From Thermohalobaculum sp039026375 (lineage in GTDB: Bacteria > Pseudomonadota > Alphaproteobacteria > Rhodobacterales > Rhodobacteraceae), in NCBI GenBank assembly GCA_039026375.1, contig JBCCML010000001.1, positions 62,001 to 126,000 on the forward strand: a stretch of DNA of 64,000 bases, written 5' to 3'. Within the stretch, counting starts at the first letter, position 1; each line of letters starts with the position of its first letter. Below the pieces are notes generated by a model. It had not been told where the DNA came from. It worked only from the letters and a program-made list of their open reading frames with translations, and searched no databases. The translations under genes were made by a program, and so were the position numbers. Shown here in pieces: positions 50,492 through 59,592 of this stretch.

Positions 50492-51946
50492 CTACATCAG
50501 TTTTTTGCCACGTGTGACGGGGATGTCAAGTTCCCGGATCTTTTTTCGCAACGTATTTCGATTGATGCCGAGGAGCTCCGCAGCGCGTAATTGGTTGCCT
50601 CGAGTGGCGGAAAGTGTCAGCGCTATCAGCGGCAACTCGACTTCACGTACAACCCGATCATACAAACCAGGAGGTGGAAGGACTTCTCCGTGGCGTACGA
50701 AGTATCGTTCTAGGTGCATCTCAACTGCCGCACCAAGACTTCTGCCAGCACCTCCATCGCTTGTACCGATCGTGCCATCGTCCGACCGCAGTGCCAGCTC
50801 CGCCGCAATCATCTCAGCCGGGATCTGGTCATCCGGGCATAAAACAGCCAAGCGACGGATTAAGTTCTCGAGCTCCCTGACGTTGCCAGGCCAGCTGTGG
50901 TTCTTCAATGCATCGAAAGCCTCCGCGGCAATTGTCTTTCGCGACAACCCTTCCGCTTCTGCGCGACGCAAAAAGGCCCGCGCGAGATCTGGCAGGTCTC
51001 CCATACGCTCACGCAACGGTGGCAACCGAATGGGTACAACGTTCAACCGATAATAGAGGTCTTCACGAAACCGCCCCTCGTTGATCAAAACCCGCAGATT
51101 CTGGTGCGTTGCAGCAATTATCCGAACATCTGCGCGACGCGCTTGCCGTCCACCCACCGTGGTGAACTCCCCCTCCTGCAAAACGCGCAGGAGCCTCGTC
51201 TGCGCCTCGGCGGGCATATCTCCGATTTCATCCAGGAAAAGTGTGCCACCTTGCGCCTGCTCAAATTTTCCAGACGCACGTTCTGTAGCACCAGTGAATG
51301 CGCCTCTCTCGTGGCCAAAAAGCTCGGACTCAATCAACTCGCGCGGGATCGCCGCCATGTTAATGGCGACAAACGGCCCCTTGGAACGCTTGCCGAAATT
51401 GTGCAGCGCCCTCGCAACCAACTCTTTCCCAGTACCAGACTCGCCAGAGATCATCACCGTCAAATCGGTGTTCATCAGTCTAGCCATGATCCGGTAGACT
51501 TCTTGCATCGCCGGTGAGCGGCCGATCAACGGCAGGTTTTCTTCGGGCGCGCCAGCCTCTGCATCTTCCACTTGCTCTGCGCGGCGGGCTAACCCGGTCT
51601 GAACGTGACCCAACAACTCTTTGAGGTCGAAAGGTTTGGGAAGGTATTCGTAAGCGCCGACCTCAGCTGCCCGGATGGCCGTAAGCACTGTATTTTGCGC
51701 GGACATGACGATTATAGGAAGGTCTGGACGCTTGCGGCGTATTGCCGGCAAAAGATCGAGTGCATCCCCATCCGGCATATGCACGTCGGTTACAACAATG
51801 TCTCCTTCACCTTCTTCCACCATCCGCCACAAAGCAGATGACGAGCCAGTGGCCCGCACCCGGCAACCTATCCTCGTGAGTGCCTGGCTTAGTACTGTCC
51901 TGATCGAACGATCATCGTCGGCCAGCAGCACCGTCATGCCTCTCAT
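50492..51946 (-). CDS. ntrC: Nitrogen regulator NtrC
   Basis: NtrC (484 residues) is phosphorylated by NtrB under nitrogen limitation. Receiver Asp54 sits in IVVTDVHMPDGDAL, Walker A in SGESGTGKELVARA, the sigma54-contact loop is complete (ERGAFTGATERA), and Walker B lies at GTLFLDEIGDM. The C-terminal Fis-type domain ends GNQLRAAELLGINRNTLRKK. The retained GAFTGA contrasts with NtrX here and with the sigma70-acting NtrC of R. capsulatus. It overlaps ntrB by ATGA. Confidence 0.96.
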   Translation of the reverse strand: MRGMTVLLADDDRSIRTVLSQALTRIGCRVRATGSSSALWRMVEEGEGDIVVTDVHMPDGDALDLLPAIRRKRPDLPIIVMSAQNTVLTAIRAAEVGAYEYLPKPFDLKELLGHVQTGLARRAEQVEDAEAGAPEENLPLIGRSPAMQEVYRIMARLMNTDLTVMISGESGTGKELVARALHNFGKRSKGPFVAINMAAIPRELIESELFGHERGAFTGATERASGKFEQAQGGTLFLDEIGDMPAEAQTRLLRVLQEGEFTTVGGRQARRADVRIIAATHQNLRVLINEGRFREDLYYRLNVVPIRLPPLRERMGDLPDLARAFLRRAEAEGLSRKTIAAEAFDALKNHSWPGNVRELENLIRRLAVLCPDDQIPAEMIAAELALRSDDGTIGTSDGGAGRSLGAAVEMHLERYFVRHGEVLPPPGLYDRVVREVELPLIALTLSATRGNQLRAAELLGINRNTLRKKIRELDIPVTRGKKLM

Positions 51947-53049
51947 GCCGCGTTCTCCTGGCCTGCCTGCAGCATGTCATCTCCGACATCGGCGTCGGAC
52001 ACAGGCAAAAGAATGCGGAAAGTGGTGAAGCCTGGATGGGAGTCACACGAGATAACACCGCCATGGTCAGCAATGATTTTTGAGACCAGCGCGAGGCCCA
52101 AGCCAGACCCGGTTGATTTGGACGTCACAAATGGCTCGAACAGATGTGGCAGCAATTCTTCTGGGACACCCTGACCATTGTCCGAAATCTCGATCTGCAG
52201 AGGCAGACTCTCCGAAGCGCCGCCGGATCTCACCTTCAGCCCCGCTCGGTAGGAAGTCTTCAACATGATGACGCCGCCAACCGGTGGCGCGGCTTCGGCT
52301 GCATTCTTCAACAGGTTTTGCATGACCTGCATCAACTGATCCGAATCCCCAAACGTCGGGGGCAGCGAGGGATCATAAGACTCGACGAACCTTACATGCT
52401 CGGCAAATCCTGCTTTAGCAGCTTTGGCAGCTCGATCGAGAACATCGTGGATGTTCACCGGCTTGCGTCGACCCAGGCCCATGTCGCCGAATGCCTCTAC
52501 TCTCGTAACAAGTTCGGTGATGCGATCCGCTTCCTCCTGGATCAATTGGGCCATTTCGCGATCTTCTTCCGCCGCACTCATCTCCAGAAGCTGAGCCGCT
52601 CCCGAAATACCAGCAAGCGGGTTCTTGATCTCGTGCGCCAACATCGACGCCATACCAACGACAGAGCGCGCCGCATCGCGCGACCCCATTTGCCTTCCCA
52701 TGCGCTCCGCATTAGCGCGCGGATGTATGGTAATCAGAACGGCACCATCACCCAGCGGCACGGCGTGCAGGTCGACCCAACGGCCAGGCGTATCGGGCCA
52801 ATTGAACTCCACATTGTATTCGCTCAGAGCGACGGCGCCCCCTGAGGTTCGACTGATCAAATCCAGGACACGACTGCCTTGCCCGGCATGCTCGCTCAAA
52901 GGTTTGCGCGACATCCGCCGGCGCGACATCGCCAAAAATGCTTCCGCCGCATCGTTAATTTGGCGTGGATAGCCTTCGGCGTCGATCGCAAGGACAGGGT
53001 TTGGCAAAGACAACCAAAGCCGTTCAAAGTCTTCAATCACGCTGCCCAT
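51943..53049 (-). CDS. ntrB: Nitrogen sensor kinase NtrB
   Basis: NtrB (368 residues) is the cytosolic kinase/phosphatase partner of NtrC. It has an N-terminal PAS (SLPNPVLAIDAEGYPRQIND), the H-box ASMLAHEIKNPLAGISGAAQ, and ATPase N, G1 and G2 boxes (LLKNAAEAAPPV, ISDNGQGVP, GSGLGLALV). It has no transmembrane helix. The start overlaps the dusB end by 13 bp. Control by PII proteins is known in the family but cannot be seen in the sequence. Confidence 0.96.
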   Translation of the reverse strand: MGSVIEDFERLWLSLPNPVLAIDAEGYPRQINDAAEAFLAMSRRRMSRKPLSEHAGQGSRVLDLISRTSGGAVALSEYNVEFNWPDTPGRWVDLHAVPLGDGAVLITIHPRANAERMGRQMGSRDAARSVVGMASMLAHEIKNPLAGISGAAQLLEMSAAEEDREMAQLIQEEADRITELVTRVEAFGDMGLGRRKPVNIHDVLDRAAKAAKAGFAEHVRFVESYDPSLPPTFGDSDQLMQVMQNLLKNAAEAAPPVGGVIMLKTSYRAGLKVRSGGASESLPLQIEISDNGQGVPEELLPHLFEPFVTSKSTGSGLGLALVSKIIADHGGVISCDSHPGFTTFRILLPVSDADVGDDMLQAGQENAA

Positions 53050-54026
53050 TGTGCCACCTCAGCGTCACGTCGACCGAGTTCCTGAAACCCTCGGAACAAC
53101 TCATTCGGATCAGTCTCGCGTATCAACCTGTCCCGAAGGTCCCGTGCATTCGGCACTTGGCCGATGTAGGCATCCAAGTGTTTGCGCATTGCACGAACCC
53201 CCGTTCGTTCTCCGTGAAAAGCCATGTGGGCGCGGGCGTGACGCCCTACCAACTCGCCGAAATTTGCACCGATCGGACGCATCTTCAAATTGCGACCCTC
53301 AAGCGCGGCCGCGATCTCAGCCAAGATCCACGGCCTACCAATCGCACCGCGGCCAACCATCACTCCGGCTGCGCCAGAAAGGGATAGCGCTTTGGCCGCG
53401 CTTGGGCCATCGACGATATCTCCATTCGCGATAACCGGGATATCTACAGCGTCAACGACCGGCTTGATCGCCTTCCAATCGGCAGGCCCATTGTAGAATT
53501 GACACCGGGTCCGGCCATGAACTGTGATCATACGGATACCCAACTGCTCTGCGCGAAAAGCCAGCTCGGCCGCGTTCAATGAATTGGCATCCCAGCCAAG
53601 CCGCATTTTCAACGTGACAGGAACTTCAATGGCGCCGACGACAGACTGAATGATCTCCAACGCTAAGCCCGGTTCCCGCATCAATGCGGAGCCACCTGCA
53701 CCAGACGTTACCTTGCGCGCAGGACAACCCATGTTGATGTCAACGATTTCGGCACCCTCGCCGACGACCAGCCGGGCAGCCTCAGCCATCAGAACAGGGT
53801 CGCGCCCCATAATCTGCACGGAAGTGCCGACGGCCCCCGCGGCCACCTCTGCACGGGCCAGGGCATCGCGATTTCCAGCGAGCACCTCTTGAGATGCCAC
53901 CATCTCGGAGACGACCAAGCCTGCCCCAAAGCCGGCGACCAGCTCTCTGTAAGGCCTGTCAGTGATTCCAGCCATTGGCGCCAGCAGAACTGGCGCTCCA
54001 ATGTCAATGTCGCCCACCTGAAGCAT
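53037..54026 (-). CDS. dusB: tRNA-dihydrouridine synthase DusB (NifR3)
   Basis: DusB (329 residues) reduces uridine to dihydrouridine in the tRNA D-loop with FMN. Motifs include PVLLAPMAGITDRPYREL, the catalytic Cys in NMGCPARKVTSGAGGSALMR, KMRLGWD and MITVHGRTRCQFYNG. I chose ATG at 54026; the longer frame to 54083 lacks homology. It is historically nifR3, the first gene of the nifR3-ntrB-ntrC operon of Rhodobacter, which fits this order. The next gene, ispDF, diverges 207 bp away. Confidence 0.96.
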   Translation of the reverse strand: MLQVGDIDIGAPVLLAPMAGITDRPYRELVAGFGAGLVVSEMVASQEVLAGNRDALARAEVAAGAVGTSVQIMGRDPVLMAEAARLVVGEGAEIVDINMGCPARKVTSGAGGSALMREPGLALEIIQSVVGAIEVPVTLKMRLGWDANSLNAAELAFRAEQLGIRMITVHGRTRCQFYNGPADWKAIKPVVDAVDIPVIANGDIVDGPSAAKALSLSGAAGVMVGRGAIGRPWILAEIAAALEGRNLKMRPIGANFGELVGRHARAHMAFHGERTGVRAMRKHLDAYIGQVPNARDLRDRLIRETDPNELFRGFQELGRRDAEVAQWAA

Positions 54027-54233
54027 TTGTGCCCAGTTTTTAACCACCCGTGCTCTCGTACTGCGAACCTGCCTTGTTTGCAAGCAGCTGCGGTAGGCAA
54101 AGTCAGAAAACTGCGCATAGTGCTGATTTTCAAAGCAGCCGCTGCATGTCAGACTGGCGAAGAAATCGACAAAAACCTAAGCGCTTCGAAGACCCCTTCA
54201 CAGGACTGCGCAGTTGTTTAAAGACGCTGGCCA

Positions 54234-55406
54234 ATGAAGGCTAAGGAACCGATCGTTGCTCTGCTAGTCGCCGCCGGCAAAGGCACCCGATTGGGCGGGC
54301 CAATACCAAAGCAGTACCAACGCGTCGGCGATCAACCAGTTATCGCCCACGCCATTCGCGCAATGCTACGGTGCCAGCACATTGACCATGTTGTGTGCGC
54401 AATCAGCCCTGATGCCCGTGACCTTTACTTTCAATCGACAGATATGATCCGTGACAAGCGCGTTATGCCTCCGGTTGATGGCGGTGATAGTCGCGCGGCC
54501 TCAGTTAGGAATGCGCTTCGGGTGCTGGCGACATTAAGCCCGCGACGCGTACTGATCCACGATGCAGCGCGCCCGTTCATCTCGTCCGAGGCAATGAATG
54601 CGCTGTGTACGGCAAACGATGCCGCGATCTTGGCGGAACCCGTGGTTGACGCCCTCTGGAGGTCACAGGGCGAACTGGCACACGAGCCCGTGTCCCGGGC
54701 CGGTCTTTGGCGCGCACAAACACCGCAAGCGTTTCCGTTCGAAGAGATTTTGGCCGCTCATCAGGCCGACGCGAACTCGCTTTCACCCGCACTGGATGAC
54801 GCCGAGACCTATCGCCGTGCCGGTGGCGATGTACGCCTGCTGCCCGGTGAAACGGACAACTTCAAGATCACGACAGCCGCAGACATGGCGCGCGCCGAAC
54901 GCCTGATCGCACAGGAGAGACAGATGGAAGTCAGAACCGGTCACGGCTTTGACGTGCACCGATTCCGAGCCGGAGATCACGTCTGGCTGTGTGGCGTGAA
55001 GATCCCACATACGGCAAGCTTGGAGGGGCACTCCGATGCAGATGTCGGCCTGCACGCTTTGGCAGATGCCATCTACGGGGCATTGGGAGAAGGTGATATC
55101 GGCACCCACTTCCCACCGACTGATCCGAAGTGGAAAGCAGCCGAGAGCCACGTATTCCTGACGCACGCGGCAAAGCTCCTATCGTCTCGGAACGCTCGCT
55201 TGGTGAATGCAGACATTACCCTCCTTTGCGAGGCTCCGAAGATCAAACCCCACTCGGCTATGATGCGCGAGCGGCTTGCACAGATCCTTGAGGTGAGCGC
55301 CGATCGATTGTCGGTCAAGGCGACAACGATGGAGCGGATGGGCGCAATCGGTCGCGAGGAGGGGATGGGCTGCATCGCAACAGCAACGATCGAGCTACCG
55401 CGATGA
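54234..55406 (+). CDS. ispDF: Bifunctional IspD/IspF (MEP pathway)
   Basis: The 390-residue fusion does two steps of the MEP pathway: the N-terminal ~229 residues are the CTP:MEP cytidylyltransferase (VAALLVAAGKGTRLGGPIPK-like start, IHDAARPFIS). The C-terminal ~160 residues are the MEcPP synthase (TGHGFDVHRF, HSDADVGLHALADAIYGALG, GDIGTHFPPTDP). The fusion is common in alphaproteobacteria, with IspE acting between the two steps. ATG has AATGAAGGCTAAGGAACC context. It is divergent from dusB and overlaps pgpA by 4 bp. Confidence 0.96.
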   Translation: MKAKEPIVALLVAAGKGTRLGGPIPKQYQRVGDQPVIAHAIRAMLRCQHIDHVVCAISPDARDLYFQSTDMIRDKRVMPPVDGGDSRAASVRNALRVLATLSPRRVLIHDAARPFISSEAMNALCTANDAAILAEPVVDALWRSQGELAHEPVSRAGLWRAQTPQAFPFEEILAAHQADANSLSPALDDAETYRRAGGDVRLLPGETDNFKITTAADMARAERLIAQERQMEVRTGHGFDVHRFRAGDHVWLCGVKIPHTASLEGHSDADVGLHALADAIYGALGEGDIGTHFPPTDPKWKAAESHVFLTHAAKLLSSRNARLVNADITLLCEAPKIKPHSAMMRERLAQILEVSADRLSVKATTMERMGAIGREEGMGCIATATIELPR

Positions 55407-55882
55407 TTGCCCGCGCTGTCGCGACAGTCGGAGGTGTCGGCAACCTTCCGGGTGCGCCAGGCACGTGGGGGTCGTTGGCGGCGATCCCCTTGACGGTTGG
55501 CTTGCACTGGATTGGCGAAGCGCCTTTGGTGGTTGCGGTAACTATCCTTCTCTTCGCACTCGGCTGGTGGTCAGCGTCGCGCCACCCGGGCAGCGAAGAC
55601 GGCGATCCATCGGAGATCGTCATCGACGAGGTTGTGGGGCAAATGATTGCGCTCTGGCCCCTGTCCGTCGGGCTTTGGCTCAGTGATGTACCCAGTAGCG
55701 TCTTTCCCTGGCCAGGCTGGGTTGGCGGGTTCCTGATGTTTCGGTTCTTCGATATCGTGAAACCACCGCCGGTCAGCTGGGTGGACCGACCGGGAGCGTT
55801 GTGGATTATGTTGGATGACGTGGTGGCCGGAGCTTTAGCGGCCGCCGTTGTGTTGCTCGCCGCGGGGATCGCACATGGTTGA
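55403..55882 (+). CDS. pgpA: Phosphatidylglycerophosphatase A
   Basis: PgpA (159 residues) dephosphorylates phosphatidylglycerol phosphate in the inner membrane. Features are VGNLPGAPGTWGSLAAIPL, EIVIDEVVGQMIALWP (acidic metal site), FRFFDIVKPPPVSWVDR and LDDVVAGALAAAVVLL. It overlaps ispDF by 4 bp and cinA by 8 bp. CdsA, earlier in the same phospholipid branch, is at 27 kb. Confidence 0.95.
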   Translation: MIARAVATVGGVGNLPGAPGTWGSLAAIPLTVGLHWIGEAPLVVAVTILLFALGWWSASRHPGSEDGDPSEIVIDEVVGQMIALWPLSVGLWLSDVPSSVFPWPGWVGGFLMFRFFDIVKPPPVSWVDRPGALWIMLDDVVAGALAAAVVLLAAGIAHG

Positions 55883-56381
55883 TCAAGCGCATATCACGAA
55901 CCAGGCGCAACGGGTCTTGAAGGCTGCGAAGTCCATTGGCCTAATGACCGTCACCGCAGAGAGCTGCACCGGAGGTATGGTGTCCACTGCACTGACCGAC
56001 ATCCCGGGGTCCTCTGCCGTGGTTGACCGAGGGTTCATCACCTACTCGAATGAAGCGAAGCATGACCTATTGGGCGTGCCCTCAGAAGTCATTCTGGAGT
56101 TCGGAGCCGTGTCGGGACCCGTTGCTCGCGCAATGGCCGAAGGCGCGCTGGCCAACAGTCGGGCCCAAGCGGCTGTATCAATCACTGGAGTGGCGGGACC
56201 TGGCGGCGGGACCGCAGAGAAGCCTGAGGGTTTGGTGCACTTTGCCGCCGCACGAGAAGGCTACGAGACATGTCATCTTAGGGTCGAGTTTGGCGCGCTT
56301 GGACGCCACCAAGTGCGGCTTGGGGCGACAATGAAAGCGTTGGAACTTTTGGAGGCATGCATTCAGCAATCAAGCATTTAG
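55875..56381 (+). CDS. cinA: CinA C-terminal family nicotinamide-nucleotide amidohydrolase
   Basis: The 168-residue protein is the stand-alone CinA C-terminal (PncC-type) amidase, which removes nicotinamide's amide from NMN in pyridine nucleotide salvage. It has VTAESCTGGMVSTALTDIPGSS, FITYSNEAKHDLLGV, and AVSITGVAGPGGGTAEKPEGLV with the glycine-rich loop. ATG at 55875 is chosen within the pgpA overlap. It is far shorter than full CinA, whose N-terminal MoCF domain is missing, as is normal for this family. Confidence 0.9.
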   Translation: MVDQAHITNQAQRVLKAAKSIGLMTVTAESCTGGMVSTALTDIPGSSAVVDRGFITYSNEAKHDLLGVPSEVILEFGAVSGPVARAMAEGALANSRAQAAVSITGVAGPGGGTAEKPEGLVHFAAAREGYETCHLRVEFGALGRHQVRLGATMKALELLEACIQQSSI

Positions 56382-56394
56382 CAATGACGACAAA

Positions 56395-56862
56395 CTAAGA
56401 CCCTGCAAGTACCCTTCCGCCGTATAGCACCTGGGCGCGCTGCTCAAACGCCCTGACGATCCGGCGCATGGCTTCATTGAAGACCGTTCCAATGATGGCC
56501 TGAAGGGTCCGTGAACGAAACTCGAAATCGACCATGAAGTCCACCTCACACTCCGTTTCCGAGATGGGCGTGAACCGCCAGCTGTTGTTCAGATACTTGA
56601 ACGGCCCGTCGAGATACTCGACGACAATCTCGTGGCAAGCTGGATTCAGGGTTACCCGGCTACCAAAGCGTTCACGGAATACCTTGAAGGAAATTACCAA
56701 ATCCGCATCGACAACTTCCCTATCATCCCGCGCTTTCCGACCGCGCACACGGCAGCCCGCGCACCAAGGCAAAAACTGCGGGTACTTTTCAACATCGGCA
56801 ATCAGCGCAAACATCTCGCTTGCGCTGTAAGGCATCCGACGCTTTTCAGCATGATGCGGCAT
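56395..56862 (-). CDS. Coq10/RatA-family START-like protein
   Basis: The 155-residue protein is a polyketide cyclase/START-like fold member: PYSASEMFALIADVEKYPQFLPWCAGCRV, a central FKVFRERFGSRVTLNP, and FEFRSRTLQAIIGTVFNEAMRR before a C-terminal helix. In mitochondria Coq10 binds ubiquinone, and in bacteria RatA is a ribosome-associated toxin; here a quinone-handling role seems more likely. It converges with cinA and diverges from hpt. Confidence 0.85.
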   Translation of the reverse strand: MPHHAEKRRMPYSASEMFALIADVEKYPQFLPWCAGCRVRGRKARDDREVVDADLVISFKVFRERFGSRVTLNPACHEIVVEYLDGPFKYLNNSWRFTPISETECEVDFMVDFEFRSRTLQAIIGTVFNEAMRRIVRAFEQRAQVLYGGRVLAGS

Positions 56863-56942
56863 CTTAACCCGTTGTTTTCGCTAGTTATCTTTACCGACGA
56901 TAGGTATCTAAGTGGTGAAGGTCAGAACGACCATGAGACAAG

Positions 56943-57482
56943 ATGACCCCGTGTTACCCTGAAAAGCTGCTAACGGAACAAGAGATCGATGATCGCGTGA
57001 CAGGCCTGGCTGGCGAAATTGACGGGGCTTTCGCTGGATCCGATAGACTGTTTGCGATTGGCTTGCTCCGGGGCTCGTTCATCTTCTTGGCAGACCTGGT
57101 TCGCAAGATCCAAATTGATGTCGAAGTCGACTTTATCGAAGCCTCTAGCTACGGCAACTCCACCGAGTCTTCACGAGAGGTCCGCATCCTCAAGGACTTA
57201 CGCACTGAGATCGCTGGCAGGGACGTGTTAGTCGTTGAGGACTTGATCGATACCGGCCACACGCTCTCGCATGTGCTGGACATCCTGGCGACGCGGCATC
57301 CGGAGCGCATCGAAGTCTGCACGTTGCTTTCAAAGCCGTCGCGGCGCGAAATCGATGTACCTGTTCGGTTTGTCGGCTTTGAGATCCCAGACACTTTTGT
57401 CGTAGGATATGGCATAGACTACGCGCAACGGAATCGCGCCCTGCCCTACATTGGCGCAGTGAACCCCGGTCAGAGAACGTAG
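56943..57482 (+). CDS. hpt: Hypoxanthine phosphoribosyltransferase
   Basis: The 179-residue enzyme salvages hypoxanthine (or guanine) to IMP/GMP using PRPP. Signatures are the glycine-loop LLRGSFIFLADLVRKI, VDFIEASSYGNSTESS, the PRPP motif VLVVEDLIDTGHTLSHVLDI and VGYGIDYAQRNRALPYIG. ATG at 56943. It converges with lipA, their stops being one base apart. Confidence 0.93.
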   Translation: MTPCYPEKLLTEQEIDDRVTGLAGEIDGAFAGSDRLFAIGLLRGSFIFLADLVRKIQIDVEVDFIEASSYGNSTESSREVRILKDLRTEIAGRDVLVVEDLIDTGHTLSHVLDILATRHPERIEVCTLLSKPSRREIDVPVRFVGFEIPDTFVVGYGIDYAQRNRALPYIGAVNPGQRT

Positions 57483-57483
57483 C

Positions 57484-58440
57484 CTAATGGCTGCCCAGCT
57501 TTTCTAATCTAGCCGTGCGCAGCCGTTCGAAGTCATCGCCCGCGTGGTAAGAAGACCGCGTCAGGGGTGATGCAGAAACCATCAGGAACCCTTTGGCAAA
57601 CGCCAACTTTTCGAGCGACGCGAATTCATCGGGCGTCCAGTATCGATCAACGGAATGGTGCTTTCGCGATGGTTGCAAATACTGCCCGACCGTCAGGAAA
57701 TCCACATCAGCGGCGCGCATGTCATCCATCACCTGCGACACCTGAAGGCGGGTCTCCCCCAATCCCACCATGATCCCCGACTTGGTAAAGGTCGAAGGGT
57801 CCAACTCTTTCACGCGCTGCAGAAGGCGAAGGGAATGAAAGTAACGGGCGCCCGGACGAACCTGCGGGTAAAGGCCGGGAACCGTCTCTAGATTGTGGTT
57901 GAAAACATCCGGTCGCGCTTCAACCACCGTCTCCAGCGCCTCCGGTCCACAACGCAGAAAGTCCGGTGTCAGGATCTCGATCGTCGTGTCGGGCGTTTTC
58001 CGGCGAATTGCTCGGATGGTCTGAGCGAAGTGTTCGGCGCCGCCATCCGCCAGATCGTCCCGGTCCACTGACGTGACGACCACATGGCTCAGGCCCAGCT
58101 TCGACACAGCGTGCGCGACACGTCCGGGTTCGAAAACATCCAGAGTATCCGGACGACCGGTCGCAACATTGCAGAAGGTGCAACCACGGGTGCAGATCTC
58201 TCCCATGATCATCATGGTCGCATGGCCTTGTGCCCAGCATTCCCCAACGTTTGGGCAACCTGCTTCTTGGCACACGGTCGCGAGACCATGCTCTTTCACC
58301 GTCCTGGCCGTATCGAAAAAGCCCTTAGAGTTCGGCGCCTTCACGCGGATCCATGGCGGCTTTGGCGGCGACGGATTGTCGTCGCGATGCGCCTTCTCCG
58401 GATGACGTTGGGCCTTGTCCGAGATATCTCTACTTATCAT
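57484..58440 (-). CDS. lipA: Lipoyl synthase
   Basis: LipA (318 residues) inserts two sulfurs into octanoyl groups on lipoyl domains. Two cluster motifs are visible: the N-terminal CQEAGCPNVGECW (auxiliary cluster) and CTRGCTFCNVATG (radical-SAM CxxxCxxC). A C-terminal RSSYHAGD supplies the serine ligand. The N-terminal extension to the ATG at 58440 contains the expected PPWIRVKAP. Enzyme and length are standard. Confidence 0.97.
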   Translation of the reverse strand: MISRDISDKAQRHPEKAHRDDNPSPPKPPWIRVKAPNSKGFFDTARTVKEHGLATVCQEAGCPNVGECWAQGHATMMIMGEICTRGCTFCNVATGRPDTLDVFEPGRVAHAVSKLGLSHVVVTSVDRDDLADGGAEHFAQTIRAIRRKTPDTTIEILTPDFLRCGPEALETVVEARPDVFNHNLETVPGLYPQVRPGARYFHSLRLLQRVKELDPSTFTKSGIMVGLGETRLQVSQVMDDMRAADVDFLTVGQYLQPSRKHHSVDRYWTPDEFASLEKLAFAKGFLMVSASPLTRSSYHAGDDFERLRTARLEKLGSH

Positions 58441-58506
58441 CTCATGAATATACGAGGCGACGACATAGCCGGCAACCGGGCGCGCCGCCGCGGGGCCGAA
58501 CTTTCG

Positions 58507-59592
58507 CTACGCTGCAACCTTCTCTGGAAACAACTTGGCCAAACCGCGTGAAGAGGCGAGGGTGATACCCCGCTCGGTGATCAAGCCACTAACCAAACGA
58601 GCGGGGGTCACATCGAAGGCTGGATTGGCAACCGCAGAGCGCGGCGAAACCACTCTTGTCCGAACGATCTGGCTACCCACCAGCCCAGTTACATCGGTGA
58701 CCTCGTCACCCGAGCGCTCCTCGATCGGGATGTCTTCGCCATCTTCAACGGTCCAATCGATGGTAGGCGATGGCAAGCACACATAAAACGGCACCTTGTT
58801 GTCGGCAGCTGCCAACGCCTTCAAATAGGTGCCGATCTTGTTGCAGACGTCACCGGAACTGGTGACGCGATCGGTGCCGACCAGGCAAAGGTCCACCTGA
58901 CCTTGCTGCATCAGGTGCCCGCCCGCATTGTCGACGATGACTGTGTGGGGAACACCGTGGTTCCGAAGTTCCCACGCGGTCAAATGCGCGCCCTGATTTC
59001 GCGGCCTTGTCTCATCGACCCAGACATGGACATCAATCCCTTCGTCATGCGCCATGTAGATCGGTGCCGTCGCCGTCCCCCAATCGCACGTCGCAAGCCA
59101 ACCGGCATTGCAGTGCGTTAGGATGTTTACCTTGCCCGTTTTCTTGGCCAGCCGACGAATAAGGGACAGGCCGTGCTCACCGATCTTTTGGTTGATCAGA
59201 ACGTCCTCCTCGACAATCTCTCCGGCACGCCGGAATGCGGCCGCCGGCCGTTTCACGCCGGCCATCGGTCGAAGGGTCTGCGCCATATCGTCGAGAGCCC
59301 AACGAAGGTTCACGGCAGTCGGCCGCGTTGCCAACAGTTGGTCATAGGCGGCCTGAATCGATGAGTCCGAGGCATCTCGGCGCATTGCCAACGCCATGCC
59401 ATAGGCCGCAGTCGCACCGATCAAGGGCGCGCCCCGGACCTTCATCTCCCGAATGGCCTTGGCTGCATCATCGACGGTATGCAATTCGGAAGTCACGAAC
59501 CTGAAGGGCAGTTTCGTCTGGTCGATAATGCCTACGTGACTGCCGTCTTGTGTCGCCCAGATTGGACGCCAAGACTTGTCTTCGATCATCAT
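58507..59592 (-). CDS. mtnA: S-methyl-5-thioribose-1-phosphate isomerase
   Basis: MtnA (361 residues) isomerises 5-methylthioribose 1-phosphate to methylthioribulose 1-phosphate in methionine salvage or related shunts. Key features are MKVRGAPLIGATAAYGMALA, the catalytic Cys in LTHCNAGWLATCDWGTATAP, and the Asp in LVGTDRVTSSGDVCNKIGTY. ATG 59592 is chosen (ATG 59589 directly follows), with GGAGAGTG upstream. No other mtn gene is in the window, so the downstream route is unresolved. Confidence 0.94.
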   Translation of the reverse strand: MMIEDKSWRPIWATQDGSHVGIIDQTKLPFRFVTSELHTVDDAAKAIREMKVRGAPLIGATAAYGMALAMRRDASDSSIQAAYDQLLATRPTAVNLRWALDDMAQTLRPMAGVKRPAAAFRRAGEIVEEDVLINQKIGEHGLSLIRRLAKKTGKVNILTHCNAGWLATCDWGTATAPIYMAHDEGIDVHVWVDETRPRNQGAHLTAWELRNHGVPHTVIVDNAGGHLMQQGQVDLCLVGTDRVTSSGDVCNKIGTYLKALAAADNKVPFYVCLPSPTIDWTVEDGEDIPIEERSGDEVTDVTGLVGSQIVRTRVVSPRSAVANPAFDVTPARLVSGLITERGITLASSRGLAKLFPEKVAA

